NCBI GenBank assembly: GCA_035499735.1 | Contig: DATJYC010000033.1 | Location: 62,001-126,000 of the forward strand | Source: VBDM01 sp035499735 | GTDB lineage: Bacteria > Pseudomonadota > Gammaproteobacteria > Burkholderiales > SG8-39 | DNA length: 64,000 nucleotides | Direction: 5' to 3' | Shown: in pieces, positions 26,977 through 34,693 of the stretch | Numbering within the stretch: position 1 is the stretch's first letter | Layout: every line of letters begins with the position of its first letter | Program-made: the position numbers and the translations under genes | Notes under the pieces: model-generated | Told to the model about the DNA's origin: nothing | What the model saw: only the letters and a program-made list of their open reading frames with translations | Databases searched by the model: none

Positions 26977-27653
26977 CTCCGGGCCCCCTTTGCCACGGCG
27001 CGCGCTTCGTTCTGTCCGGGATCCAGCCCGACCATCAGCGCGCGAACCGCCTCGCGCAGCTTGCGCTTCGCCTTGGGCTCGCCTTCGGAAGCGCCCAAGA
27101 AGAAATGATCCTGCATTGCGCGATTGAAGCTGACCGCGAGCATGACGTCGGCGATGGTTTCCGGGACGGCGGAAGCGGAGACCCGCCCGAGCTGCTGCTC
27201 GGCGCGCAAGTAAGCGGAGATCGCGAAGACCGAGCGCGCCGGTCCCATAGAGCGCTCGACCATGATGCCGCGCACCCTGGCGAGAAGCTCCTGGTCGGCG
27301 AAAAGCGAGCACACCAGCGGCGCGATGCGGTGATGGAACGCGAACGCGCTCTCGAGGACGGTCTCGAGGTTCTTCTGCACCGTGTTCTCCCCGATCCGCA
27401 GGGGAAGGCTCTGGAGCACCTCCGGAAAATCGCCGACATGCTGCAGCACCACCGACAGGATCAGCTCGGCCTTGTCACCGAAGTGGTGATAGAGCGCACC
27501 CTCGGCGACGTTGGCGGCGCGCGCGATGTCGCGCGTGCTGACGCACCCCAGCCCCTGCGAGGCGAGCAGCTTCTCGGTCGCGGCGATGAGCCGCTCCTTC
27601 TGGTCGGGCGAAGGCGGCCGGGAAGCGGAACGCGATGCGGCGGGCTTGGCCAC
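26973..27653 (-). CDS. TetR-family repressor of the RND operon
   Basis: The product has 226 residues. The HTH (about 20-66) reads LIAATEKLLASQGLGCVSTRDIARAANVAEGALYHHFGDKAEL, a textbook TetR motif. The C-terminal ligand domain includes RVRGIMVERSMGPARSVFA and an SFNRAMQDHFFLG segment. It starts at GTG 27653 and ends within the channel gene start. Two palindromes upstream (27684-27699 and 27706-27719) are likely operators, so it probably represses its own operon until a pump substrate binds. Confidence 0.88.
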   Translation of the reverse strand: MAKPAASRSASRPPSPDQKERLIAATEKLLASQGLGCVSTRDIARAANVAEGALYHHFGDKAELILSVVLQHVGDFPEVLQSLPLRIGENTVQKNLETVLESAFAFHHRIAPLVCSLFADQELLARVRGIMVERSMGPARSVFAISAYLRAEQQLGRVSASAVPETIADVMLAVSFNRAMQDHFFLGASEGEPKAKRKLREAVRALMVGLDPGQNEARAVAKGARR

Positions 27654-27683
27654 TGTAATCGTGTCGGGAAATGACGACGGAAT

Positions 27684-27699
27684 TTGAGCGAACGCTCAA
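27684..27699. promoter_or_regulatory. TetR operator 1 (perfect palindrome)
   Basis: TTGAGCG-AA-CGCTCAA is a 16-bp perfect inverted repeat, 31 bases upstream of the tetR GTG. TGAGCG..CGCTCA half-sites are common for TetR repressors of efflux pumps. Its centre is 21 bp, two helical turns, from that of the second site. Confidence 0.75.
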
Positions 27700-27705
27700 T
27701 CAGTA

Positions 27706-27719
27706 TGAGCAAGCGCTCA
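27706..27719. promoter_or_regulatory. TetR operator 2 (imperfect palindrome)
   Basis: TGAGC-AAGC-GCTCA repeats the half-sites of operator 1 with a slightly altered centre. Two repressor dimers could bind the same face of the DNA 21 bp apart. Confidence 0.65.
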
Positions 27720-27721
27720 AC

Positions 27722-27749
27722 AAAAAGCAAGCCCCGGCGATGCGGGGCT
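27722..27749 (-). terminator. Rho-independent terminator of the aminotransferase gene
   Basis: Read on the minus strand, a 7-bp stem AGCCCCG / CGGGGCT (27743-27749 and 27730-27736) with a 6-base loop is followed by TGC and five T (27722-27726). It lies about 30 bases after the aminotransferase stop and ends just short of the tetR operators, isolating the two units. Confidence 0.75.
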
Positions 27750-27777
27750 CGTGTCGTCAACGAACTACAGGATCGCG

Positions 27778-29289
27778 TCAGGCCGCGGCGCGGGTTTTCT
27801 GCTTTTGTTGCGCGGCCTTGGCATGCATCGACGCGTACGCGCCGTGCGCTGCGGCCTCGGCGTCGCCGACGTGGACGTTCATGCCCATGTCGGACAGCAC
27901 CGACCCCAGCGCGGACAGGCAGAGCATCACGTTGTCGGGGCGGCAGGAGTACCCCATGATGCCGATGCGCCAGATCTTGCCGGCGAGCGGCCCCAGGCCG
28001 GCGCCGATCTCGATGCTGAATTCGTTGAGCAGCGTCTTCCTGACCTCGGCCTCGTTCACGCCTTCGGGGCAGCGCACCGCGTTCATCTGCGGCAGCTGGT
28101 ACTTCTCGTTCACCAGGAACCGCAGGCCCATCGCCTCCAGGCCCGCCTTGAGCGCGTTGTGGTGGCGCTGGTGGCGCGCCCAGGCGTTCTCCATGCCTTC
28201 CTCGCGCAGCAGGAGAAGCGCCTCGTGCAGACCGAAGAGCGAGTTGGTCGGAGCGGTGTGGTGGTAGGTGCGCGTGGTCGCGCCCCAGTAGCCGAGCAGG
28301 AGGTTCATGTCCATGAACCACGAGTGGATCTTGTCCTTGCGCGACTTCACGTAGTCGACCACGCGGTCCGAGAAGGACACCGGCGACAGCCCCGGCGTGC
28401 ACGACAGGCATTTCTGGCTCGCTGAATAGATCGCGTCGATCCCCCATTCGTCGACGCGCACGGGCGACCCGCCCAGCGTGGTCACCGCGTCGACGATGGC
28501 GAGCGCGTCATGGTCGTGCGCGACCTTCACCAGCGTCTTCGCGTCCGACTGCACGCCGGTGGAGGTCTCGCCGTGCACGAACGCGATGAGGCGCACGTCG
28601 CGGTTCTTCTTCAGCGCGTCCTCGAGCTTCTGCGGGTCGACCGGCGAGCCCCACTCGTCTTCGACGACGATCGCCTTGCCGCCGCAGCGGTCGACGTTCT
28701 CGATCATGCGGCCACCGAACACGCCGTTCCTGCAAACGATCACCTTGTCGCCGGGCGCGACGAGGTTGACGAAGCAGTACTCCATGCCCACCGAGCCCGG
28801 CCCCGAGATCGGGAAAGTGAGCGGGTTCTTGGTCTGGTAGACGTAGCGCAAGAGCCCCTTCAGCTCCTCCATCATCTCGACGAAGATGGGATCGAGGTAG
28901 CCGATGGCGGGCTGGCTCATGGTGGTGAGCACCCGCGGATGGATCTCGGTCGGCCCCGGGCCCATCAGGGTGCGCTGTGGTGGATGGAAAGAGCTGATGC
29001 GTTTGGCAGGGGCGAAATCGTCCATGGCTTCCTTTCCCGAGAGTGGCGACCCGAACAGGTGTCCGTCGGGACGCGATTTGACCTTCACCGGCTTCTTGGC
29101 CGAGGCCTCGTTGAGCACGTCGACCGCGGCGATTCCGCCGTTGGTCACGCGCTCGACTTCGGTCGCCCACCGCGCCGGCACGTAGCCGCACTTGACCCAG
29201 TTGTTCACCACTGCGCGGTCCAGATGGAAGGCGCGGGCGACTTCCGCTTGGCTACCGAAGATTTCTACGAGGCGGGCGGCACAGTTCAT
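27778..29289 (-). CDS. Class V (serine/alanine-glyoxylate type) aminotransferase fused to an N-terminal HTH domain
   Basis: The frame is open for 503 residues. Residues 1-50 form a small Cro/YdaS-like HTH (LVEIFGSQAEVARAFHLDRA, then WVKCGYVPARWATEVERVTN), followed by a Lys/Ala/Pro linker to about 88. From M89 the sequence is a standard class V PLP enzyme: LMGPGPTEIHPRVL, ISGPGSVGMEYCF, FVHGETSTGV and the PLP lysine K293 in YSASQKCLS. It probably transaminates glyoxylate or pyruvate with serine or alanine. A second possible start at 29025 (M89) has a good AAGGAAG Shine-Dalgarno, so both a fused and an enzyme-only product may be made. A palindrome lies in the promoter of the long form. Confidence 0.82.
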   Translation of the reverse strand: MNCAARLVEIFGSQAEVARAFHLDRAVVNNWVKCGYVPARWATEVERVTNGGIAAVDVLNEASAKKPVKVKSRPDGHLFGSPLSGKEAMDDFAPAKRISSFHPPQRTLMGPGPTEIHPRVLTTMSQPAIGYLDPIFVEMMEELKGLLRYVYQTKNPLTFPISGPGSVGMEYCFVNLVAPGDKVIVCRNGVFGGRMIENVDRCGGKAIVVEDEWGSPVDPQKLEDALKKNRDVRLIAFVHGETSTGVQSDAKTLVKVAHDHDALAIVDAVTTLGGSPVRVDEWGIDAIYSASQKCLSCTPGLSPVSFSDRVVDYVKSRKDKIHSWFMDMNLLLGYWGATTRTYHHTAPTNSLFGLHEALLLLREEGMENAWARHQRHHNALKAGLEAMGLRFLVNEKYQLPQMNAVRCPEGVNEAEVRKTLLNEFSIEIGAGLGPLAGKIWRIGIMGYSCRPDNVMLCLSALGSVLSDMGMNVHVGDAEAAAHGAYASMHAKAAQQKQKTRAAA

Positions 29290-29298
29290 TGCCGCCGA

Positions 29299-29327
29299 AG
29301 ATTAGCATGTCAAAGTAATTTTGACAA
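29299..29327 (-). promoter_or_regulatory. Promoter of the HTH-aminotransferase gene
   Basis: On the minus strand TTGTCA (29327-29322) and TAATCT (29304-29299) are spaced by 17 bases, a good sigma-70 match. The transcript would begin within a few bases of the ATG at 29289, giving a very short or absent leader. Confidence 0.55.
29308..29326. promoter_or_regulatory. Operator-like palindrome between -35 and -10
   Basis: TGTCAAA-GTAAT-TTTGACA is an inverted repeat with perfect 7-bp arms and a 5-bp spacer. It covers most of the spacer and overlaps the -35 of the promoter reading into the HTH-aminotransferase gene, the position expected for an autorepressor site. Confidence 0.65.
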
Positions 29328-29365
29328 TGCCTGCTGGACCTTCAACGAATAGATGCCGGGAGACG

Positions 29366-30148
29366 CTAGCCCGACTGCTGGCCGACGGCTTCCTCGGCGC
29401 CGACCGCAGAGGCGCGCGATGCGCCAATGCGTCCGACGAGCGGCAGCTTCAGGGCAGGGTCGAAGGGGTTCACTCCGAACGTGAGTCCAAGGAGGTTCAC
29501 CTCGAGTCCTTCGACGCTGCTCGCCGTGATTCCGGCGAGGCCGAAGAGCGAGAGCTGGAATCCCCTGCCGCTCGGCGCGGACCCCACGAGCTTCGTGCCG
29601 CTATAGTCCTTGCCGATCGCGGTCGGGGGCAGATCGGCTCCGAGCTCGGGCACGGCGCGGAGCACCCACGCGGTGAAGGTATTCGAGTTCGGCCCGGGCC
29701 ACATGACGTACTCCCCGGCCCACGGATAGGCGCGCGCCGCCGCGTCTATCCTCGGAATGAGCTCGGCCGCCGCAGGGCCGCGCTTCTCGGCGATCAGCTC
29801 CGGCGCGGCCCCGAACCAGCGCCCGTCGGGAGCGCGATGCCTGATCGCGAGCGCCGAATCCTGCCAGCGCAGCCGCCAGCCGATGATCTCGTAGACGGTG
29901 TACTCGCGCGCCGCGGCGGGCTTCACCGCGATCCAGGTATGCACCCCGAAGACGCCGCGCCAGCCGATCACGCGCGCGGCGTAGACCTGCACCACGGCCT
30001 CCGGGTGCGCGGCGGGCTCGGGAGCGAGCCCCACCGGCTCCTGGCTCGCCGTGCGCCAGTCCTGCGCGGTGACGCGACCCACCACGGCGGCGCCGAGCGC
30101 GATCACACCTGCGAGTACGAGACGAGCGGGAAGCACGCGAGGCCTCAT
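29366..30148 (-). CDS. DUF3750 family protein
   Basis: The product has 260 residues. An N-terminal hydrophobic segment (about 5-28, VLPARLVLAGVIALGAAVVG) ends in VTAQDW and could be a signal peptide or an anchor. The family block VVQVYAARVIGWRGVFGVHTWIAVKP is followed by YTVYEIIGWRLRW and YVMWPGPNSNTFTAWVLRAVPEL. The function of DUF3750 is unknown. The frame is open up to 30202, but the hydrophobic N-terminus begins at ATG 30148. It stands alone between the HTH-aminotransferase promoter and ttcA on the same strand. Confidence 0.75.
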   Translation of the reverse strand: MRPRVLPARLVLAGVIALGAAVVGRVTAQDWRTASQEPVGLAPEPAAHPEAVVQVYAARVIGWRGVFGVHTWIAVKPAAAREYTVYEIIGWRLRWQDSALAIRHRAPDGRWFGAAPELIAEKRGPAAAELIPRIDAAARAYPWAGEYVMWPGPNSNTFTAWVLRAVPELGADLPPTAIGKDYSGTKLVGSAPSGRGFQLSLFGLAGITASSVEGLEVNLLGLTFGVNPFDPALKLPLVGRIGASRASAVGAEEAVGQQSG

Positions 30149-30217
30149 TGATCTTTCAGCGCCTGTTTTACCAATAGAGTGTGACGGGCGCATTTCGTTC
30201 AAGGAGTTGAGGACGTT

Positions 30218-31066
30218 CTAGTCGAGTGCCTTGTCGCCTTCGCCCGACGGTTGACCGGTGGCGCGCACCGCGGAGAAATCAAAGAGCTTCCGGTCCATCA
30301 AGTGCGAAGGCACGAGGTTGGAGAGAGCGCGGAACATCGAGTCGACGCGCCCCGGGTGGCGCTTCTCCCATTCGCGCAGCATCTCCTTCACCTGCTTGCG
30401 CTGCAGCGTCGGCTGCGACCCGCACAGGTCGCACGGGATGATGGGGAATCGTCTGGCCTCGGCGTAGGCTTCGAGATCGGATTCCGCCACGTAGGCGAGC
30501 GGACGGATCACGACGTGCTGCCCGTCGTCCGACTGGAGCTTGGGCGACATCGCCTTCATGTTGCCGCCGAAGAAGAGGTTGAGGAAGAAGGTCTCGAGAA
30601 TGTCGTCGCGGTGATGACCGAGCGCGATCTTGGTCGCGCCGAGCTCGCGCGCGACGCGGTAGAGCACGCCGCGGCGCAGCCGCGAGCACAGGCCGCACAT
30701 CGTCTCGCCTTCGGGCACCACGCGCTTCACCACCGAGTAGGTGTCCTGCACCTCGACTCGGAACGGGACGCCCAGCGACTTCAGGTAATCCGGGAGCACG
30801 TGCTCGGGATAGCCCGGGTGGCGCTGGTCGAGGTTCACGGCGACGAGCTCGAAGGAGAGCGGCGCGCGCTCGCGCAGCTTCATGAGCACGTCGAGCAGCC
30901 CGTAGCTGTCCTTGCCTCCGGAGAGGCACACCATGACGCGGTCGCCCGCCTCGATCATGCCGTAATCGCCGATCGCCTCGCCGGCCAAGCGGCACAGGCG
31001 CTTCTCGAGCTTGCCGGCCTCGAATCGCTCCTTGCGGGTGAATCGGACTTTTTCCGGCGCATTCAT
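30218..31066 (-). CDS. ttcA: tRNA 2-thiocytidine(32) synthetase
   Basis: The product has 282 residues. The ATP-binding PP-loop is SGGKDS (49-54). The 4Fe-4S and sulfur-relay cysteines are C124 and C127 (CGLC) and C212 and C215 (PCDLCGSQ), together with GHHRDDILETFFLNLFFGG. It thiolates C32 of certain tRNAs. The ATG at 31066 overlaps the stop of the pteridine reductase gene as ATGA, and a longer upstream frame reads antisense-like Arg-rich sequence, so the start is secure. Confidence 0.93.
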   Translation of the reverse strand: MNAPEKVRFTRKERFEAGKLEKRLCRLAGEAIGDYGMIEAGDRVMVCLSGGKDSYGLLDVLMKLRERAPLSFELVAVNLDQRHPGYPEHVLPDYLKSLGVPFRVEVQDTYSVVKRVVPEGETMCGLCSRLRRGVLYRVARELGATKIALGHHRDDILETFFLNLFFGGNMKAMSPKLQSDDGQHVVIRPLAYVAESDLEAYAEARRFPIIPCDLCGSQPTLQRKQVKEMLREWEKRHPGRVDSMFRALSNLVPSHLMDRKLFDFSAVRATGQPSGEGDKALD

Positions 31067-31812
31067 ATGTTGATACTCCTGCCCCCATCGACCGAGATGA
31101 TCTGCCCGGTCACGTAGGGGGCTTCCGCTATCAGATAGTAAACGGCGCGCGCGATGTCGTCGGGCTCGCCGGTTCGCCGCAGCAGGGTGTGCGACACGAT
31201 GCGCTGGCGCGTCAGATCGTCCCACGAGCCATCCTCGGGCCAGACGATCGCGCCCGGCGCGACGCCGTTGACGCGCACCTCGGGTGCGAGCTCGCGCGCG
31301 AGGGAGCGGGTGAGCCCGACGAGGCCCGTTTTCGCGATCGAATAGACCACGTAGCTCTTGAGCGGCCGCTCGGCGTGGATGTCCGTGATGTTGACGATCG
31401 TCCCGCCGGTCTTTTTCAGGTGAGGCGCGGCCGCTTGCGAGAGGAAGAGCGGCGCACGCAGGTTGGCTCCGACGAGGCTTTCCCAGTTGGCGGGCGTGAT
31501 CTCGCCGACCGGCGTCGGGAAGAACGCCGAGGCGTTATTGACGAGCGCGTCGAGGCGGTCGAAGCGACCGACGGTGTTCCTGACCAGCTCGGGCAAGCCC
31601 TGGACGTCGAGCAGATCGGCCTGCACCAGCGCCACCGAGTCGGCGCGCGCCGCGCTCAGCTCCGTCCGCAGCGCCTTGGCCTCGCGCTCCGATCCGCGGT
31701 AGTGGAGCATCAGGTTCGCGCCTTCGCGGTGCAGCCGCCGCGCGATTGCCGCGCCGACGCGCTTCGCGCCGCCTGTGACGAGAACAACTTTCCCTGAAAG
31801 CGCTTCACCCAT
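31063..31812 (-). CDS. folM: Pteridine reductase (FolM/PTR1-type SDR)
   Basis: The product has 249 residues. The cofactor loop is TGGAKRVG (13-20), the TGxxxRxG variant that marks NADPH-dependent pteridine reductases. The catalytic residues are D144, Y157 and K161, with an Asp in place of the usual SDR Ser and the same 13 and 4 residue spacing as in PTR1. It should reduce dihydrobiopterin, dihydromonapterin or dihydrofolate. It is coupled to ttcA downstream and divergent from midA with only 38 bases between the coding regions. Confidence 0.82.
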   Translation of the reverse strand: MGEALSGKVVLVTGGAKRVGAAIARRLHREGANLMLHYRGSEREAKALRTELSAARADSVALVQADLLDVQGLPELVRNTVGRFDRLDALVNNASAFFPTPVGEITPANWESLVGANLRAPLFLSQAAAPHLKKTGGTIVNITDIHAERPLKSYVVYSIAKTGLVGLTRSLARELAPEVRVNGVAPGAIVWPEDGSWDDLTRQRIVSHTLLRRTGEPDDIARAVYYLIAEAPYVTGQIISVDGGRSINI

Positions 31813-31850
31813 GGCCTAGAATGATACCGGATCGGCATTCCTCTCCCGAC

Positions 31851-32996
31851 ATGGTGCTCCCCGAGCCTACGCCCGACGCGCGCGCGCACAGCGATCGCGT
31901 GGCCGGACACATTCGCGGCGATATCGCGTCGCGCGGCGGCTGGATCAGCTTCGCCCGCTACATGGAGCTCGCGCTGTACGCGCCGGGCCTGGGTTACTAC
32001 AGCGCGGGCGCGAGGAAGCTCGGCAAGGCGGGCGACTTCGTGACCGCGCCCGAGATATCGCCGCTCTACGGCCAGACGCTCGCGCGCCAGGTCCTGCAGA
32101 TCATGCAGGCCGGCTTCGACGAGGTGCTCGAGGTGGGAGCGGGAAGCGGGGCGCTCGCCGCGACGCTGCTCGAGGAGCTGGAGCGCGCCGGACGCACGCC
32201 GCGCAGCTATCTCATCCTCGAGCTCTCTGCCGATCTGCGCGAGCGCAGCCGCGACACGCTCGCCGCGCGCGTGCCGCACCTGCTCGAGCGCGTCGCGTGG
32301 CTCAACCGCCTCCCTCCCGCGTTCTCCGGCGTCGTGCTCGGCAACGAGGTCCTCGACGCCATGCCCGTCCACGTCGTGCGCGTGAACGCCGGGAAGATCG
32401 AGGAAGGCGGAGTCGGCGTGCGCAATGATCGTCTCGACTGGTCGTGGCGCAACGCCTCGGGCGAGCTGCTGGAGGCCGCGGGCGCGCTCGGCCTTCCCGA
32501 GGGCTTCCGCACCGAGATCGGCCTCGCGGCACGCGGCTTCGTGCACGCGCTCGCCGGGGTGCTGGAGAAGGGCGCCGCGCTGTTCGTCGACTACGGCTTT
32601 CCGCGGAAGGAGTACTACCACGCGCAGCGCAAGGACGGCACTCTCATGTGCCACTACCGCCACCACGCGCATGCCGATCCCTTTTTTCTTCCTGGATTGC
32701 AGGACATCACGAGCCACGTCGATTTCACCGCGGCCGCGGCCGCGGCGCGCGAAGGCGGCCTCGGTCTCGCCGGTTACACCTGCCAGGCGCAGTTCCTCGT
32801 CAACTGCGGCATCACGGAGGTGATGTCGCGCACGCCCGCGGAGGACCGGGGCAGGTTCCTCCCGCTCGCCAACCAGGCGAACCGCCTCATCAGCCCGGCG
32901 GAAATGGGCGAGCTGTTCAAGGCGATCGCGTTCGAAAAGGGATTCAGCGCGCCGCTCATGGGTTTCAGCGAGGGCGACCGGCGGCAGGCCCTGTAA
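31851..32996 (+). CDS. SAM-dependent methyltransferase, MidA/NDUFAF7 family
   Basis: The product has 381 residues from ATG 31851. Signatures: ISFARYMELALYAPGLGYYS, the SAM motif EVLEVGAGSGALAATLL, VVLGNEVLDAMPVH and FVDYGFPRKEYYH. The mitochondrial homologue methylates an arginine in complex I subunit NDUFS2; the bacterial role is not settled. An in-frame ATG at 31821 exists, but a TAGAAT that looks like a -10 covers it, so I prefer the later start. It is divergent from the pteridine reductase gene. Confidence 0.85.
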   Translation: MVLPEPTPDARAHSDRVAGHIRGDIASRGGWISFARYMELALYAPGLGYYSAGARKLGKAGDFVTAPEISPLYGQTLARQVLQIMQAGFDEVLEVGAGSGALAATLLEELERAGRTPRSYLILELSADLRERSRDTLAARVPHLLERVAWLNRLPPAFSGVVLGNEVLDAMPVHVVRVNAGKIEEGGVGVRNDRLDWSWRNASGELLEAAGALGLPEGFRTEIGLAARGFVHALAGVLEKGAALFVDYGFPRKEYYHAQRKDGTLMCHYRHHAHADPFFLPGLQDITSHVDFTAAAAAAREGGLGLAGYTCQAQFLVNCGITEVMSRTPAEDRGRFLPLANQANRLISPAEMGELFKAIAFEKGFSAPLMGFSEGDRRQAL

Positions 32997-33048
32997 GGTG
33001 TAGGCTATGGAATCCGACCAAGGCGGAATTGGATCAAGAGGAGCGCCG

Positions 33049-33663
33049 ATGGACGACACCCGCTGGGTCAGCATCCACCCGCTGGTCGTGCGCATCACGC
33101 ACTGGATCAACGCCCTCGCCATCCTCTTGATGGTGACGAGCGGCTGGCGCATCTACAACGCTTCCCCCCTTTTTCCGTTCCGATTCCCGAACGAGATCAC
33201 CCTCGGCGGCTGGCTCGCGGGCGCGCTGCAGTGGCACTTCGCGGCGATGTGGGTGCTGGTGCTGAACGGCCTGGTCTACGTGATCTACGGGATCGTTTCC
33301 GGGCATTTCCGCCGGAAGCTCTTTCCTCTTACCCCGGGCGCGATACTCCAGGACATGCGGGACGCCTTCCGCGGCAAGCTCGCGCACGAGGACCTCTCAA
33401 TGTACAACGCGGCGCAGCGCGCGGCCTACCTCGCGATCATCCTGTGCCTAGTGGCGCTCGTGCTCTCGGGCCTAGTGATCTGGAAGCCGGTGCAGTTCTA
33501 CGAGATCGGCGTGCTCATCGGCGACTACGAGGGCGCCCGCATCGTGCATTTCTGCGCGATGGCGCTGATGGCGTTCATCGTCCTCGTCCACATCGTCATG
33601 GTGATCCTGGTGCCGCGCACCTTCCCCACCATGATCAGCGGCCGCGCCAGGAGGGCCACATGA
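33049..33663 (+). CDS. Cytochrome b561-type membrane subunit
   Basis: The product has 204 residues and four transmembrane helices with paired His residues: HPLVVRITHWINALAILLMVTSGW, LQWHFAAMWVLVLNGLVYVIYG, AAYLAIILCLVALVLSGLVIW and IVHFCAMALMAFIVLVHIVMVIL. The pattern matches Ni/Fe-hydrogenase-type b cytochromes that bind two haems and link to quinones. AGAGGAG six bases before ATG 33049 supports this start over 33007. It overlaps the molybdopterin oxidoreductase gene by ATGA, so it most likely exchanges electrons between that enzyme and the quinone pool. Confidence 0.87.
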   Translation: MDDTRWVSIHPLVVRITHWINALAILLMVTSGWRIYNASPLFPFRFPNEITLGGWLAGALQWHFAAMWVLVLNGLVYVIYGIVSGHFRRKLFPLTPGAILQDMRDAFRGKLAHEDLSMYNAAQRAAYLAIILCLVALVLSGLVIWKPVQFYEIGVLIGDYEGARIVHFCAMALMAFIVLVHIVMVILVPRTFPTMISGRARRAT

Positions 33664-34418
33664 AGAGACGAACCATGGAAACGAGCCTCGCGGCCCAGTC
33701 GCCCGGTCTCGTGCGCTCGGTCGAGCGGCGGCTGTTCCTCAGGCAAGGGTTGTCGCTCGGGGCGCTCGCCATGCTCTCGGGGTGCAACCTGACCGACGAC
33801 GAGGGCGTGCAGAAGGTCCTGACCGCGATGTCGCGCTGGAACGACGGCGCGCAGGGGCTGATCTTCAGGCCGGCTCGCCTCGCTCCCGAATTCCCCGAGA
33901 GCGCGATCACCAAGCCCTTCCCGTTCAACGCGTTCTACACGGAAGACGAGATCACCTACGTCGACGGCAACACCTACAAGCTCGAGCTGGCGGGCTTGAT
34001 ACGCGACAAGAAGCCCTGGACCCTGCCGGAGCTCTACGCGCTGCCCCAGACCTCGCAGATCACGCGCCACATCTGCGTCGAGGGCTGGAGCGCGATCGGC
34101 AAGTGGAGCGGCGTGCGCTTCTCGGACTTCCTCGCGAGGATCGGCGCAGACACCACCGCGAAGTACATCGGCTTCGACTGCGCCGACGACTACTCGACCA
34201 GCATCGACATGGCGACCGCGCTGCACCCGCAGACGCTCCTGACGTTCCGCTTCGCCGACGAGATCCTGCCACCCAAGTACGGCTTCCCGATGAAGCTGCG
34301 GATTCCCACCAAGCTCGGGTTCAAGAACCCCAAGCACATCGCCGCGATCGAGGTGACGAACGAGTATCCCGGCGGTTACTGGGAAGACCAGGGGTACAAC
34401 TGGTTCAGCGGGTCCTAG
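33660..34418 (+). CDS. Molybdopterin-dependent oxidoreductase, sulfite-oxidase/MsrP fold, Tat lipoprotein
   Basis: The product has 252 residues. The N-terminus combines a twin-arginine motif (ERRLFLRQG, R23-R24) with a lipobox (AMLSGC, C42), so it should be folded in the cytosol, exported by Tat and lipid-anchored facing the periplasm. The molybdenum ligand is C139 in HICVEGW, followed by GKWSGVRFSDFLARIGAD. The core KFGFPMKLRIP-like segment near 218 is typical of the fold. MsrP reduces protein methionine sulfoxide through a haem b membrane partner; this pair has the same layout, but the lipid anchor and lone b561 leave substrate open. Confidence 0.85.
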   Translation: MKRRTMETSLAAQSPGLVRSVERRLFLRQGLSLGALAMLSGCNLTDDEGVQKVLTAMSRWNDGAQGLIFRPARLAPEFPESAITKPFPFNAFYTEDEITYVDGNTYKLELAGLIRDKKPWTLPELYALPQTSQITRHICVEGWSAIGKWSGVRFSDFLARIGADTTAKYIGFDCADDYSTSIDMATALHPQTLLTFRFADEILPPKYGFPMKLRIPTKLGFKNPKHIAAIEVTNEYPGGYWEDQGYNWFSGS

Positions 34419-34690
34419 CCGGCGGCGGCCCGAAGAATATCTCCCGAACCTTGTCCGGTCCGATCACGCGGACAAGCTCCCGCATCGTGCAGTAAATCAG
34501 GATCAGCACCAGCAGGAAGATCTGGATGGCCCAGAAATGGGGCCACACCAGCTCCGCGACCAATCCTCTGATTGGCCTCGAGGAAGCCGCCCGATTCGCG
34601 CCAGAAATCGACAAGGCGCTCCAGGTAGTGAACGAACGCGGCGATCACGACGTAGATCCCGGTTCTGCGGAAAGCAGCCAGTATAATTTC
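34405..34690 (-). pseudogene. Frameshifted, probably 5'-truncated membrane protein gene
   Basis: Two minus-strand frames each read like protein over adjacent stretches. The upstream one gives IYVVIAAFVHYLERLVDFW and ESGGFLEANQ (34690 to about 34568). The downstream one gives AELVWPHFWAIQIFLLVLIL and RELVRVIGPDKVREIFFG (about 34563 to the stop at 34405). Removing one base near 34564-34567, inside a CCAATC-CTCT-GATTGG repeat, joins them into one two-helix membrane protein. Upstream of 34690 the coding character stops at the promoter of the cytochrome gene, so the 5' end also seems lost. A sequencing error cannot be ruled out. The 3' end overlaps the molybdo-oxidoreductase gene by 14 bases. Confidence 0.55.
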
Positions 34691-34693
34691 CCG

